Assembly (NCBI GenBank): GCA_964620125.1
Contig: CAZUGQ010000006.1
Coordinates: forward strand, 62,001-126,000
Direction: 5' to 3'
Length of the DNA: 64,000 nucleotides
Origin: OLB6 sp964620125
GTDB taxonomy: Bacteria; Bacteroidota; Ignavibacteria; Kapaibacteriales; Kapaibacteriaceae
In this document: piece after piece, positions 8,861 to 16,827 of the stretch
How positions within the stretch are numbered: the first letter of the stretch is position 1
Layout of the letters: each line of letters starts with the position of its first letter
Position numbers and translations under genes: made by a program
The notes under the pieces: generated by a model
Seen by the model: the letters and a program-made list of their open reading frames with translations, nothing else
Databases searched by the model: none
Told to the model about the DNA's origin: nothing

Positions 8861-9822
8861 AACACCCACGCAAACACCAACGGTGCCACAATCGTAGCAT
8901 CGCTCTCTATCACAAACTTTGGTGTATCGATGCCCAGTTTGCCCCAGGTAATTTTTTCGTTTGGAATGGCACCCGAGTATGATCCGTAGCTGGTTGTGCT
9001 GTCGGAGATTTGGCAGAAGTAGCTCCAAAATGGAACATCATGCCATCCCAGATCTTGATACATCATGGGAACCACACAGATCGGGAAATCACCGGCAATT
9101 CCACCACCAATCTGGAAGAAGCCCACACCCTTGCCATCGCTGTTTTTCCGGTACCAGTCAGCAAGCCAAACCATGTATTCGATTCCACTCTTCATGGTAC
9201 TGGGATTCAGCTCGCCCTTGATGCAGTACGAAGCAAAGATGTTGCCCATGGTACTGTCTTCCCAACCCGGAACGATGATGGGTAGGTTCTTCTCCGCAGC
9301 TGCAATCATCCAACTATTCGCCGGGTCGATTTCATAGTACTGCTCCATTTCGCCGCTGAGCAACATCCGATACATGAACTCATGTGGGAATGCGCGATCG
9401 CCCGCATCCTGAGCCCCCTTCCACTGCTTGAATATGTGTTTTTGAATGCGGCGGAAGGCCTCTTCTTCGGGGATGCACGTGTCGGTCACACGGTTGAAGC
9501 CCCCTTCAAGCAGCTCCCACTCGTCCTGTGGCGACAGATCGCGATAATGAGGCACGCGTTTGTAGTGCGAGTGTGCCACGAGGTTCATCACGTCTTCCTC
9601 AAGGTTGGCACCGGTGCACGAAATAATCTGCACCTTATCCTGCCGGATCATCTCGGCAAGCGTCTTGCCTAGCTCTGCCGTGCTCATCGCACCGGCAAGT
9701 GTGATCATCATCTTGCCACCCTCGTCCAAATGCTTCACATATCCTTTGGCGGCATCCACCAGCGCGGCAGCATTGAAGTGCAGAAAGTTGGAGGCGATGA
9801 AGTCAGAAATCGGCTTGCTCAT
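8851..9822 (-). CDS. deoxyhypusine synthase-like protein
   Basis: 323 residues, no signal peptide. Clear deoxyhypusine synthase family features: ITLAGAMSTAELGKTLAEMI near residue 41, CTGANLEEDV near 69, an IGGG NAD-binding loop near 238, and the C-terminal active-site block with EKITWGKLG, giving Trp293 and Lys295 equivalent to the substrate-linking lysine of eukaryotic DHS. The His-containing HHIANANL segment of human DHS is not matched (the local sequence is DFPICVV), and the SDSG motif reads SYSG. Bacteria lack eIF5A, so the real reaction is probably a related NAD-dependent aminobutyl transfer, for example to a polyamine; this is inference. The gene is divergent from the AI-2E-type permease, and its stop codon lies within the 8-bp repeat. 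Confidence 0.85.
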   Translation of the reverse strand: MSKPISDFIASNFLHFNAAALVDAAKGYVKHLDEGGKMMITLAGAMSTAELGKTLAEMIRQDKVQIISCTGANLEEDVMNLVAHSHYKRVPHYRDLSPQDEWELLEGGFNRVTDTCIPEEEAFRRIQKHIFKQWKGAQDAGDRAFPHEFMYRMLLSGEMEQYYEIDPANSWMIAAAEKNLPIIVPGWEDSTMGNIFASYCIKGELNPSTMKSGIEYMVWLADWYRKNSDGKGVGFFQIGGGIAGDFPICVVPMMYQDLGWHDVPFWSYFCQISDSTTSYGSYSGAIPNEKITWGKLGIDTPKFVIESDATIVAPLVFAWVLGM

Positions 9823-9873
9823 GATGGTAGGGGGCTATGGCAGAAAGAGTCGAAAATAGCAGGATACCGTGGG

Positions 9874-9882
9874 TATTTTTCG
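9874..9882 (+). promoter_or_regulatory. -7-like element before the AI-2E permease
   Basis: TATTTTTCG ends two bases before the ATG at 9885. It resembles the other TAnnTT(T/C)G elements in the window with one extra T. It supports the downstream start over the ATG at 9837. Confidence 0.3.
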
Positions 9883-9884
9883 CT

Positions 9885-10937
9885 ATGAAGACTACAAGCC
9901 GAACAGCCGACGTAGCGCTACTGGTTATTGCAACGTTCGTTGTAGCAGCAACGCTGTTCTTTTTGCGCAGCATTCTGATTCCATTTGTTCTTGCCGCCTT
10001 TCTTGCCATTCTATTTCGGCCTGTGGTTGATGTGATACGGCGGTTTGGTGGGCCTACCTGGCTTGGATTGATCGTGGTGATCATGCTTTCGGCAGGTGCA
10101 CTCTGGGGTGTGAGTTTAATCGTTGCTCTTGGCGTTGATGGGGTGGTGGACCTTGCACCGATCTACTCTGTAAAGTTGCAGCGATTACTCGACGCGGCAC
10201 AATTACAGCTTAGTACCATGCCAGGGGGGGGAGAACTCCTAGACCGAATTCAGCACGGCATTACTCCCGAAGCTGGGATCGGCATCGCCACAAGCTGGCT
10301 GGGCTCGGTAGTATCCATGTTGGGTGATGGTGTCATGATGCTGCTGTTCCTAGTGTTTCTCGTCCTTGGGTCCGAGGCCTTTCCCAGCAAACTGACAGCC
10401 GCCCTTAGGGTTGCCGATGCCGACTCCATGATGAGCGTGTTCACCGCCGTAAACGATAAGGTACTTCGTTACCTGCGTGTGAAATCGTTGTTCAATGTTC
10501 TCAACGCCCTTGTGATGTTTACGGTGCTCACTTCCTTTGGCGTCGACTTTGCATCAGTGATTGCCCTACTCACCTTCTTCCTCACCTTTCTACCAAACAT
10601 CGGCTCGTTCATCAGCACGGTATTACCTGGGAGTATCGCATTGCTGCAGTTCGAAAACCTTGGCCTGGCCTTGCTCATCGTTGTTGTACTCATCGTGCTT
10701 CAGAACATCGTTGGAAACGTTCTTGAACCTCGTGCCATGGGGCAAAGCTTGGACCTGAGTCCAGTGGTTGTGCTCTTTGCCCTGGTGTTCTGGGGTTGGA
10801 TGTGGGGCATCGTTGGAATGATCCTGTCGGTACCTATTACGGCCATCCTCAAGGTCGTCCTAGAACAGTTTCCGCTTACGGCTCCAGTGGCTATCCTTAT
10901 GGGGAATCGCGCACCGGCAGCGGCTTTGGAGCGGTAA
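9885..10937 (+). CDS. AI-2E family (PerM/YdiK-like) transporter
   Basis: 350 residues from the chosen ATG at 9885; an in-frame ATG at 9837 would add 16 non-hydrophobic residues. There are about eight transmembrane segments: two N-terminal helices, a soluble central stretch with amphipathic helices (residues ~100-165), then a C-terminal bundle including FLTFLPNIGSFISTVLPG and NIVGNVLEPRAMGQSLDLSP, the conserved signature of the AI-2E transporter family (PF01594). Members export autoinducer-2 or act as Na+/H+ antiporters, and the substrate here is not determinable. It heads a rightward operon: the FtsE-like gene starts 10 bases after its stop. Confidence 0.85.
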   Translation: MKTTSRTADVALLVIATFVVAATLFFLRSILIPFVLAAFLAILFRPVVDVIRRFGGPTWLGLIVVIMLSAGALWGVSLIVALGVDGVVDLAPIYSVKLQRLLDAAQLQLSTMPGGGELLDRIQHGITPEAGIGIATSWLGSVVSMLGDGVMMLLFLVFLVLGSEAFPSKLTAALRVADADSMMSVFTAVNDKVLRYLRVKSLFNVLNALVMFTVLTSFGVDFASVIALLTFFLTFLPNIGSFISTVLPGSIALLQFENLGLALLIVVVLIVLQNIVGNVLEPRAMGQSLDLSPVVVLFALVFWGWMWGIVGMILSVPITAILKVVLEQFPLTAPVAILMGNRAPAAALER

Positions 10938-10947
10938 TTTGCAGGCA

Positions 10948-11610
10948 ATGACGTTCCAGCTACAAGACGTTTCCATCACGTACGGCCACTTGCCAACCCT
11001 TGTAGAGGTTACCCTCTCCTTCAACGGAAGTAACACCGTACTCTTCGAGGGACCTACCGGGGCTGGCAAAACCACGCTTGTGCAGTTGCTTACTGCCTCG
11101 GTGGTGCCAATACATGGTGTGGTACTCATCAACGGCATTCCAACATCACGCATGCAACCAAAGGCACGTCAGATGTTCCGGCGGACTCTTGGTATCGTGC
11201 CTCAACACATTCACCTGTTGGAAACGCTCACGATTACACAAAACGTACTGGCGGCATTAACGATACGGGGTGTGCCTAAAGCCGATGCCCAACGGCGAAC
11301 GCTGGAGATACTGGCCGAATTCCACCTCAGTCATCTTCGCGAACAACGTCCACAACACCTCTCCGGTGGCGAACGTCAGCTTGCCACCATAGCCGTTGCC
11401 CTTGCACCCGAACCGAAGCTACTGTTTGCCGATGAGCCATTGAGCATGCTCGATGCATCGGTGGTGGATACCGTTGTTCACGCTATAGAACGCCGTGTAT
11501 CGAATGGTATGGGAGCGGTCATCAGCACCCATGATGCAATTTGGTCATCGGCCTTTCCCACCGCCACTCGCTTCACTGTTATGTCTGGAAGCGTTCGCCA
11601 GGCCGCATGA
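10948..11610 (+). CDS. FtsE-like ABC ATPase
   Basis: 220 residues from the ATG at 10948 (a TTG nine bases upstream is less likely). Walker A GPTGAGKTT near residues 34-42, Q-loop GIVPQH near 83, signature LSGGE near 134, Walker B LLFADEP near 154, D-loop SMLD and H-loop STHD near 190. The best fit is the FtsE/LolD-type family that acts on cell-envelope processes rather than import. No FtsX-like permease is adjacent, which is unusual, so its partner must be elsewhere. The stop codon overlaps the dapB start (ATGA at 11607-11610), implying translational coupling. Confidence 0.75.
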   Translation: MTFQLQDVSITYGHLPTLVEVTLSFNGSNTVLFEGPTGAGKTTLVQLLTASVVPIHGVVLINGIPTSRMQPKARQMFRRTLGIVPQHIHLLETLTITQNVLAALTIRGVPKADAQRRTLEILAEFHLSHLREQRPQHLSGGERQLATIAVALAPEPKLLFADEPLSMLDASVVDTVVHAIERRVSNGMGAVISTHDAIWSSAFPTATRFTVMSGSVRQAA

Positions 11611-12332
11611 CGCGCATTGCCATCATCGGGTACGGAGCCATGGGCCAGGAGCTGGAACGTCTGGCTCCCCACCACGACTGCCTGGTTGCAGCCGTATACG
11701 AGGTTGATAAACCTGTAACTGCCAACGATGCCGCGGACTGGGATGTTGCCATCGACTTTTCTGACGCCTCTGCCGTAGTTGGCAACTGCGCAGCCGTTTG
11801 CCAGGCTGGTAAGGGGCTTGTGATAGGCGTAACCGGCTGGAGTGAGCATTTGGATACGATCCGCTCGCTCGTGCAGAAGGCAAACATCGGCTGTGTGTAC
11901 GGCTCCAACTTCTCGGTTGGCGTGCAGATGTTTTTTCGGCTTGCCCGTGCCGCAGGTATGCTTGTTCATCAACAGCCCGAGTATGATGTGATGATCCATG
12001 AGTGGCATCACAAACGAAAGAAGGATAGTCCCAGCGGTACCGCGCTAACACTTGGTTCCATCCTGCTTGACGAAGTGCGCCGTAAAACACACATCACCAC
12101 CGAAACGCAACATGGTCCCATTCACCCTGCCGCATTACACGTTAGCTCCACACGTGGTGGGGAGATTGCTGGAAGACATGTGATAACGCTTGATGGACCT
12201 CACGATCGTATTGACCTGATCCACGATGCACGCAGCAGGGTCGGCTTCGCGTCAGGAGCACTGCGTGCAGCCACGTGGATACGCAATCGTAAAGGTCTTC
12301 ATGATTTTACCGACATCTTCACGCTCCTCTAG
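11607..12332 (+). CDS. dapB: 4-hydroxy-tetrahydrodipicolinate reductase
   Basis: 241 residues. An N-terminal NAD(P)-binding motif IIGYGAMGQEL and the catalytic signature EWHHKRKKDSPSGTAL (His-His and Lys equivalents of the E. coli enzyme) identify DapB, which reduces the DapA product to tetrahydrodipicolinate in the cytoplasm during lysine and diaminopimelate synthesis. GSNFSVGVQ and a C-terminal FASGALRAATW segment also match the family. The ATG at 11607 overlaps the preceding stop (ATGA); upstream in-frame residues would run through the FtsE-like gene and do not fit. No other dap gene is nearby. Confidence 0.93.
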   Translation: MTRIAIIGYGAMGQELERLAPHHDCLVAAVYEVDKPVTANDAADWDVAIDFSDASAVVGNCAAVCQAGKGLVIGVTGWSEHLDTIRSLVQKANIGCVYGSNFSVGVQMFFRLARAAGMLVHQQPEYDVMIHEWHHKRKKDSPSGTALTLGSILLDEVRRKTHITTETQHGPIHPAALHVSSTRGGEIAGRHVITLDGPHDRIDLIHDARSRVGFASGALRAATWIRNRKGLHDFTDIFTLL

Positions 12333-12714
12333 CACAGTGCCCAAGCCCCTTCTCATCATTGCATTCCTCTGCTGTGGGATGTATCCTTGGCCACATCAGG
12401 CTGACCTAGAGTTTTGGCCACCCGTGCTGGAGGTGGTGCGCGATAGCACAGGATACGTTCAGCACATGCTGTACTTTCGGAGTACAACAGGCGATTCCGT
12501 TCGCGTAACACGTGTTGAAGGCTCCTGCCGCTGCGCCACGGCAAGCGTGCAAAGACCTGTAGCACACGATACCGTGCAAGGCAAGTTGTACCTGGGTATC
12601 AATGCCAAACATCTTGTGGACTCGGTAACGTACGTTGACTACACCATTGAGCACACGGGCCCACATAGTCCATCTTCCTATCGCGTAATCATTCGCCTAC
12701 CTGCACAACCATGA
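12301..12714 (+). CDS. DUF1573-like exported protein
   Basis: 137 residues with a weak N-terminal hydrophobic stretch (LLIIAFLCCGMYPW). The core (HMLYFRSTTGDSVRVTRVE, then GSCRCATAS, then a VTYVDYTIEHTG ending) has the layout of a DUF1573-type Ig-like domain, including the Cys-x-Cys that commonly follows the first strands. Such domains are common in extracytoplasmic proteins of Bacteroidota, with unknown function. It overlaps dapB by 32 bases and the EVE gene by four (ATGA), so it is translationally coupled. The start could also lie slightly downstream at a GTG. Confidence 0.55.
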   Translation: MILPTSSRSSSTVPKPLLIIAFLCCGMYPWPHQADLEFWPPVLEVVRDSTGYVQHMLYFRSTTGDSVRVTRVEGSCRCATASVQRPVAHDTVQGKLYLGINAKHLVDSVTYVDYTIEHTGPHSPSSYRVIIRLPAQP

Positions 12715-13124
12715 ACTACTGGCTTGTGAAAACAGAACCCGACGTGTATTCGTGGGACATGTTTGTGGCCGACAGAACCACACACTGGGATGGCGTGCGC
12801 AACTACGCCGCGCGTAACCACATGCAGGCCATGAAGAAGGGCGATGTAGTGGTGTTTTACCACACGGGTGATGAGCGGCAAGCCGTTGGTCTTGCCACAG
12901 TTGTCAAGGAAGCATATCAGGATCCGACCACGGATGAGCAAGCATGGGTGTGTGTTGACCTGAAGGCAGGCAAAAAACTCAAACAACCCATTACGTTGGC
13001 TCAAATCAAGGCCGACCCAATCCTCCGAAATACAGCTCTTGTTCGTATTGGTCGTTTGAGTGTTCTGCCTCTCACGGAGCAAGAGTATCTACAATTCATA
13101 TCACTTTCGAGGACCAGATCATGA
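12711..13124 (+). CDS. EVE domain protein
   Basis: 137 residues, almost exactly one EVE domain: it opens with MNYWLVKTEPDVYSWD, continues with WDGVRNYAARNHMQAMKKGD and VVVFYHTGDERQAVGLATV, and ends VLPLTEQEYLQFISLS. EVE is a PUA-like fold, with a pocket that in studied members reads modified bases such as 5-methylcytosine in DNA or RNA. Stand-alone EVE proteins like this are widespread and of uncertain role. It overlaps the neighbours on both sides by ATGA, and no restriction or methyltransferase gene is near. Confidence 0.92.
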   Translation: MNYWLVKTEPDVYSWDMFVADRTTHWDGVRNYAARNHMQAMKKGDVVVFYHTGDERQAVGLATVVKEAYQDPTTDEQAWVCVDLKAGKKLKQPITLAQIKADPILRNTALVRIGRLSVLPLTEQEYLQFISLSRTRS

Positions 13125-14200
13125 GCACCGTATCTGCACGATGGTACACATGGTTGTCTACCATGGTCATCCTAGCATGCCCCCTGGCTGCACAGCACAA
13201 TCTTATTATTCAAACACTTGGGTTTGATGCACACGTTGGAAAAAACATCTTCATCTATGTTACCAAGGCTACACTTGAGATTGCAGATGTGAAGTACACG
13301 ATCCAATCTTCGCAGCAGACCTTTACGCTACTCTGCCTTGAAGACACCACCTTTTACACCGTAAACATTTTCGTTGACGCAAATAGTAATGGGATGTATG
13401 ACGGCTCATCCACCGATCCTTCTTGGAAAAGCACGGTAGATACATACGTCGCCGGTGACAAATTGATTGAACTACAGCTCACATCCGAAATGTCTGCCAT
13501 CACATATCCTGTTTCTCAGCCACCATCGGTGTTGACCACAACATCTGCCGGAAGTTGGAACAACCGCACATTCAAGACGACGGGTCCGGCCGAAGCTCAA
13601 TTTGAACTGAACGCTCTTGCACAAACCTCATCCGGTTCCATCACCTTTCGTGGTGGTGCCTTTGGACAACCCAATCCGGTAACAATGGCTGGTTCAGGTA
13701 CATACAATGCTGGGCAGCGCAACAGCACGCTTACGATGGCAGCCCCTTTTAGTGGCGCATTGAATTTCGATTATGGAAAGATTGAAGGTACGATCACATA
13801 TGCAGTACTTGGGGTTTCCGTGGCCATCAGCGGAACATATGGTGCAGACCAGATGATGTTCTCCTACACCATGTCGGGTGTGTTTTCTGCAAACGGATAT
13901 GTTGTGCTGCACACAACCGCTTCCACAAGCGTTAACGATCAAGCCACCGTTGCACGAACTTCGACACACACTACGCCCTTTCCTGCAAGCAGCCATGCAA
14001 CGGTTGACGTTAACCCGGCATCGGGCTTGGTGCGTGCAGTACACGTTGTGGATGCGGCGGGCAACATCATGGAGCTGCCATGGTTTGCCACAGACCGTTC
14101 CGTTGGTGTTCAGGTTCGTGAACTTCCGTGTGGCCTATTTAGCATCGTAATCATACAGGACAAGACTACGATCATGCTTCCTCTGCTCATAGCCCATTAA
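13121..14200 (+). CDS. secreted protein with T9SS-like C-terminal domain, function unknown
   Basis: 359 residues. A signal peptide ends near Ala-Gln (LACPLAAQ). The N-terminal part holds a short acidic stretch, VDANSNGMYDGSSTDPSW, resembling a Ca-binding dockerin/EF-like loop (D-x-N-x-N-x). A beta-rich central region follows (residues ~150-260, many Ser/Thr/Gly). The last ~75 residues (VDVNPASGLVRAVHVVDAAG to LPCGLFSIVIIQDKTTIM) have the spacing of a T9SS sorting domain. No enzymatic motif is recognised. It is the last gene of the rightward operon, coupled by ATGA to the EVE gene and followed by a bidirectional terminator. Confidence 0.7.
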   Translation: MSTVSARWYTWLSTMVILACPLAAQHNLIIQTLGFDAHVGKNIFIYVTKATLEIADVKYTIQSSQQTFTLLCLEDTTFYTVNIFVDANSNGMYDGSSTDPSWKSTVDTYVAGDKLIELQLTSEMSAITYPVSQPPSVLTTTSAGSWNNRTFKTTGPAEAQFELNALAQTSSGSITFRGGAFGQPNPVTMAGSGTYNAGQRNSTLTMAAPFSGALNFDYGKIEGTITYAVLGVSVAISGTYGADQMMFSYTMSGVFSANGYVVLHTTASTSVNDQATVARTSTHTTPFPASSHATVDVNPASGLVRAVHVVDAAGNIMELPWFATDRSVGVQVRELPCGLFSIVIIQDKTTIMLPLLIAH

Positions 14201-14218
14201 ATAAAGCCAGTAGATAAC

Positions 14219-14260
14219 GATAAGGGGCTCAGGCAAACGCCACGAGCCCCTTATTTTCTT
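14219..14260. terminator. bidirectional terminator between convergent genes
   Basis: TAAGGGGCTC (14221-14230) and GAGCCCCTTA (14244-14253) form a perfect 10-bp stem around a 13-base loop, flanked by AT-rich sequence and a following TTTTCTTTT. It lies between the secreted protein gene (stop 14200) and the end of dnaA (14278), so it can serve both. Each arm is a copy of the dispersed AAGGGGCT octamer. Confidence 0.85.
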
Positions 14261-14277
14261 TTCGCCGAGAGGTACTA

Positions 14278-15795
14278 CTAGGACCGCAGCGCTTTCTTAA
14301 GGTACTCCACATCCTGGCGCACTTTTCGGTCGGTATCGATGTAGTTCACAATCTGCTGGCAGCTATGAAGAACGGTGGTGTGGTCTCTACCACCGAAATG
14401 CATGCCAATACTCTTCAAGCTCATCTGGGTAAGGTTCTTGGCCAGGAACATGCACATCTGCCTTGCTAGCACCACTTCGTGTTTACGCGTTTTGGCTGAC
14501 AGCAATTCGACCGGCTGATTGTAGTAGGCAGACACTTCCTGTTTGATGTCCTCGATGGTAAGCTGGCGCGACGCTGGTGAATTCGTGACACTGCGAACAA
14601 CTTCCTTTGCAAGCTCGATTGATAGCTCTCGATTGTCGAGCGTAACCTTTGCCAAAAGAGAGATCAGGCACCCTTCGATTTCGCGAACGCTACTTGTAAC
14701 GTGGCGAGCAATGTACTCCATGATGTCGTGATGGAGCTCCACTCCTTCTTCCTGCGCTTTTTGCTGCAGGATGGCCATGCGTGTTTCAAAGTCGGGCGGC
14801 TGGATGTCGGCCGTTAGCCCCCACTGAAAGCGCGAGATAAGCCGTTCATCAACGTCGGCAAGATCCTTCGGCTGCTTATCGCTTGTAAGCACCACCTGCT
14901 TGCCTGCCTGATGCAAGGCATTGAACGTGTGGAAGAACTGATCCTGCGTTTTTTCCTTGCCCCCAAGGAACTGGATATCGTCAACGATCAAGACATCCAC
15001 GCTGCGGTAGAAGCTTGTGAACTCCGGCACACGATTGGTTTGAATCGCGTTGATGTACTCCATGGTGAACTTTTCACTGTTGGTGTACAGCACCTTGGCA
15101 TGACGATTCCGTTGTAGCACGCGATTCCCGATCGCCTGCACAAGGTGCGTCTTACCCAAGCCAGTTGGCCCATAAATCACCAATGGATTGTACCGAGTGC
15201 CGCCAGGGTTATCGGCAACCGCCATCGCAGCCGATGTGGCTAGCTGATTGCTCTCGCCACGGATGAAGTTATCGAAGGTGTGGCGCGGGTTGAAGAACGA
15301 CGGGTAGTGAGTGGCAGGGGGCTGTGGCAATGGTGATGCCGTTGGTGGTGCTCCTGCCGTGGGTGCATCAAACGGCAATGCCGGTTGCGAAGCAAGGCGA
15401 TTGCCTGGAAGTTTTACGGTCGTCTGTTTGTCCTTCTCGGATCCCTCAACAACAACGCGATAATCCAGCTTTGCTTTTGCACCCAGAACCTTCTGAATGG
15501 TTTTCTGGATCAGTGGAGCATAGTGTTCTTCGAGCCACTCATAAAAGAAGTGGCTTGGCAAGTCAACGATGAGCTGGTTTCCGTCCCAGCTATGTGGCCG
15601 CATCTGTTCGAACCAGGTCTTGTAAACCTGTTCGGACACGTTGTCGCGAATGATGTCCAGGCACCGAGCCCAAAGGGTCTCGGCATCCGAAGATCCGCCG
15701 CTCTGTGCGGTACGTGTCATCGTTGTTGTTGCCGGTGTTTCCACGGCTGTCAGTGGAGTAGAAGAGAACAAGTTTAGTGCGTCAGGTTTTTCCAC
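14278..15795 (-). CDS. dnaA: chromosomal replication initiator DnaA
   Basis: 505 residues. Domain I (LWARCLDIIRDNVSEQVYKTWFEQ, near 43-66), a Pro-rich domain II, the AAA+ domain with Walker A GPTGLGKTH near 211 and Walker B VLIVDDIQFL near 270, and a C-terminal helix-turn-helix with FGGRDHTTVLHSCQ near 469-482 that contacts DnaA boxes. The GTG at 15795 is favoured because GGAGGAGGG lies about ten bases upstream; Met26 is an alternative. dnaN, recF and rpmH are not adjacent, and I see no cluster of TTATCCACA boxes here, so oriC is not demonstrated. It is divergent from tatC and convergent with the preceding operon. Confidence 0.96.
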   Translation of the reverse strand: MEKPDALNLFSSTPLTAVETPATTTMTRTAQSGGSSDAETLWARCLDIIRDNVSEQVYKTWFEQMRPHSWDGNQLIVDLPSHFFYEWLEEHYAPLIQKTIQKVLGAKAKLDYRVVVEGSEKDKQTTVKLPGNRLASQPALPFDAPTAGAPPTASPLPQPPATHYPSFFNPRHTFDNFIRGESNQLATSAAMAVADNPGGTRYNPLVIYGPTGLGKTHLVQAIGNRVLQRNRHAKVLYTNSEKFTMEYINAIQTNRVPEFTSFYRSVDVLIVDDIQFLGGKEKTQDQFFHTFNALHQAGKQVVLTSDKQPKDLADVDERLISRFQWGLTADIQPPDFETRMAILQQKAQEEGVELHHDIMEYIARHVTSSVREIEGCLISLLAKVTLDNRELSIELAKEVVRSVTNSPASRQLTIEDIKQEVSAYYNQPVELLSAKTRKHEVVLARQMCMFLAKNLTQMSLKSIGMHFGGRDHTTVLHSCQQIVNYIDTDRKVRQDVEYLKKALRS

Positions 15796-16046
15796 CCAAG
15801 CAACCCTCCTCCGCTTTCGTGTGCGGGCGTTTGAACAAGGACTGAATCAACGAACGAATTGTTCGTGTTAAGGGGGTGCAAAAATGTTTGGTAGGTGAGT
15901 GCGCTCCAAATGAAATAGTTGGTTGGTGTGCAGATTTTTTCCTTGCATTTCTCACTTGCGTGATAAGCATCCGTGCGTATTACAACTTCCGCGATTCGGC
16001 ACACAAGTTGCACTCTCACGCCAGTTCCAAGCCTGTCATACTGCGT
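15796..16046. promoter_or_regulatory. dnaA-tatC divergent intergenic region with candidate dnaA promoter
   Basis: For dnaA (minus strand), CATTTTTG (complement of 15879-15886) with TTTG 20 bases further upstream (complement of 15907-15910) is close to the Bacteroidota -33/-7 arrangement with one mismatch. Downstream, within the leader, CGAACGAATTGTTCG (15851-15865) is a near-palindrome that could be an operator. GGAGGAGGG is the ribosome binding site. No TTATCCACA-type DnaA boxes are seen, only a weak TTTTTCCACCC just inside the gene. Confidence 0.4.
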
Positions 16047-16054
16047 ATCTTCGC
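16047..16054 (+). promoter_or_regulatory. TATCTTCG -7-like element before tatC
   Basis: TATCTTCG lies 17 bases before the tatC ATG at 16072 and matches the TAnnTT(T/C)G pattern seen before several other genes in the window. Confidence 0.4.
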
Positions 16055-16071
16055 CGCATACTTCATCACTC

Positions 16072-16827
16072 ATGAGCGTTGAACCCGAAACTGATACCGG
16101 CTCGGAGATGAGCTTCCTTGGCCATCTCGAGGAGCTGCGGCGACGCATCTTCCGTTCCTTGATGTGGGTGCTTGTTGGTGTAGCGGTTGCCGGCTACTTC
16201 AATGAATGGATCATGAACGAAGCGCTGCTAGGTCCGGCCATTCGAGCCGGACTGAAGCTGCAGAATCTCCAGCCGTTTGGCCAGGCATTCTTGCTGTTCA
16301 AGGTGATCTTCTTCTCCGGCATCGTGCTAGCCTTTCCCTTCATTGCTTGGCAGGTGTGGGGTTTCATCGCACCTGGATTGTACAAACATGAGCAGCGCTG
16401 GGCACGATGGGTAACGGTGATCACCACCGTCTGTTTCCTCACCGGTATCGCCTTTGGCTATTACGTACTCATCCCAAGCATGATGAACTATGTGAATGTG
16501 ATAGCCAATCCCAACATCGAAGACAACCTGGCAACCAGCGAGTACTTCTCATTCTTCGTGAACATGCTGCTGGCTTCCGGGCTGATCTTTGAACTTCCGA
16601 TGGTAACGTGGGTGTTATCACGTGTTGGATTGGTGTCGGACAAATTGATGGTTAAGTACCGGCGCCATAGCATTGTGGTCATTCTCATTCTGGCGGCCAT
16701 CATCACACCAACTCCCGACCCGATAACTCAGCTCATGGTTGCTGTGCCGTTATACATCCTCTACGAGATCAGCGTGGTGATTGCCCGCTTCAACTACCGC
16801 CGCCGTGAACCGGAGGAGGTACAATGA
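16072..16827 (+). CDS. tatC: Sec-independent protein translocase TatC
   Basis: 251 residues from ATG 16072 (or 11 fewer from the Met before SFLGHLEELR). The N-terminal signature FLGHLEELRRRIFRSL is the conserved TatC cytoplasmic motif that recognises twin-arginine signals; six membrane segments follow, with the conserved AFPFIAWQVWGFIAPGLY and ITPTPDPITQLMVAVPLYILYE. TatC is the receptor of the twin-arginine pathway, exporting folded proteins across the inner membrane. TatA/TatB are not in the window. The four-base overlap with the polyprenyl synthase gene indicates an operon. Confidence 0.95.
   Translation: MSVEPETDTGSEMSFLGHLEELRRRIFRSLMWVLVGVAVAGYFNEWIMNEALLGPAIRAGLKLQNLQPFGQAFLLFKVIFFSGIVLAFPFIAWQVWGFIAPGLYKHEQRWARWVTVITTVCFLTGIAFGYYVLIPSMMNYVNVIANPNIEDNLATSEYFSFFVNMLLASGLIFELPMVTWVLSRVGLVSDKLMVKYRRHSIVVILILAAIITPTPDPITQLMVAVPLYILYEISVVIARFNYRRREPEEVQ

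Noticed and set aside
9837..9839. ATG 9837 as the start of the AI-2E permease
   Set aside because: It would add 16 residues unlike the family and overlaps the octamer; the ATG at 9885 is preceded by a TATTTTTCG element and gives a usual N-terminus.
15796..16071. chromosomal origin of replication
   Set aside because: Only a promoter-like arrangement, a palindrome and a weak TTTTTCCACCC were found; there is no DnaA-box cluster and no dnaN next to dnaA.
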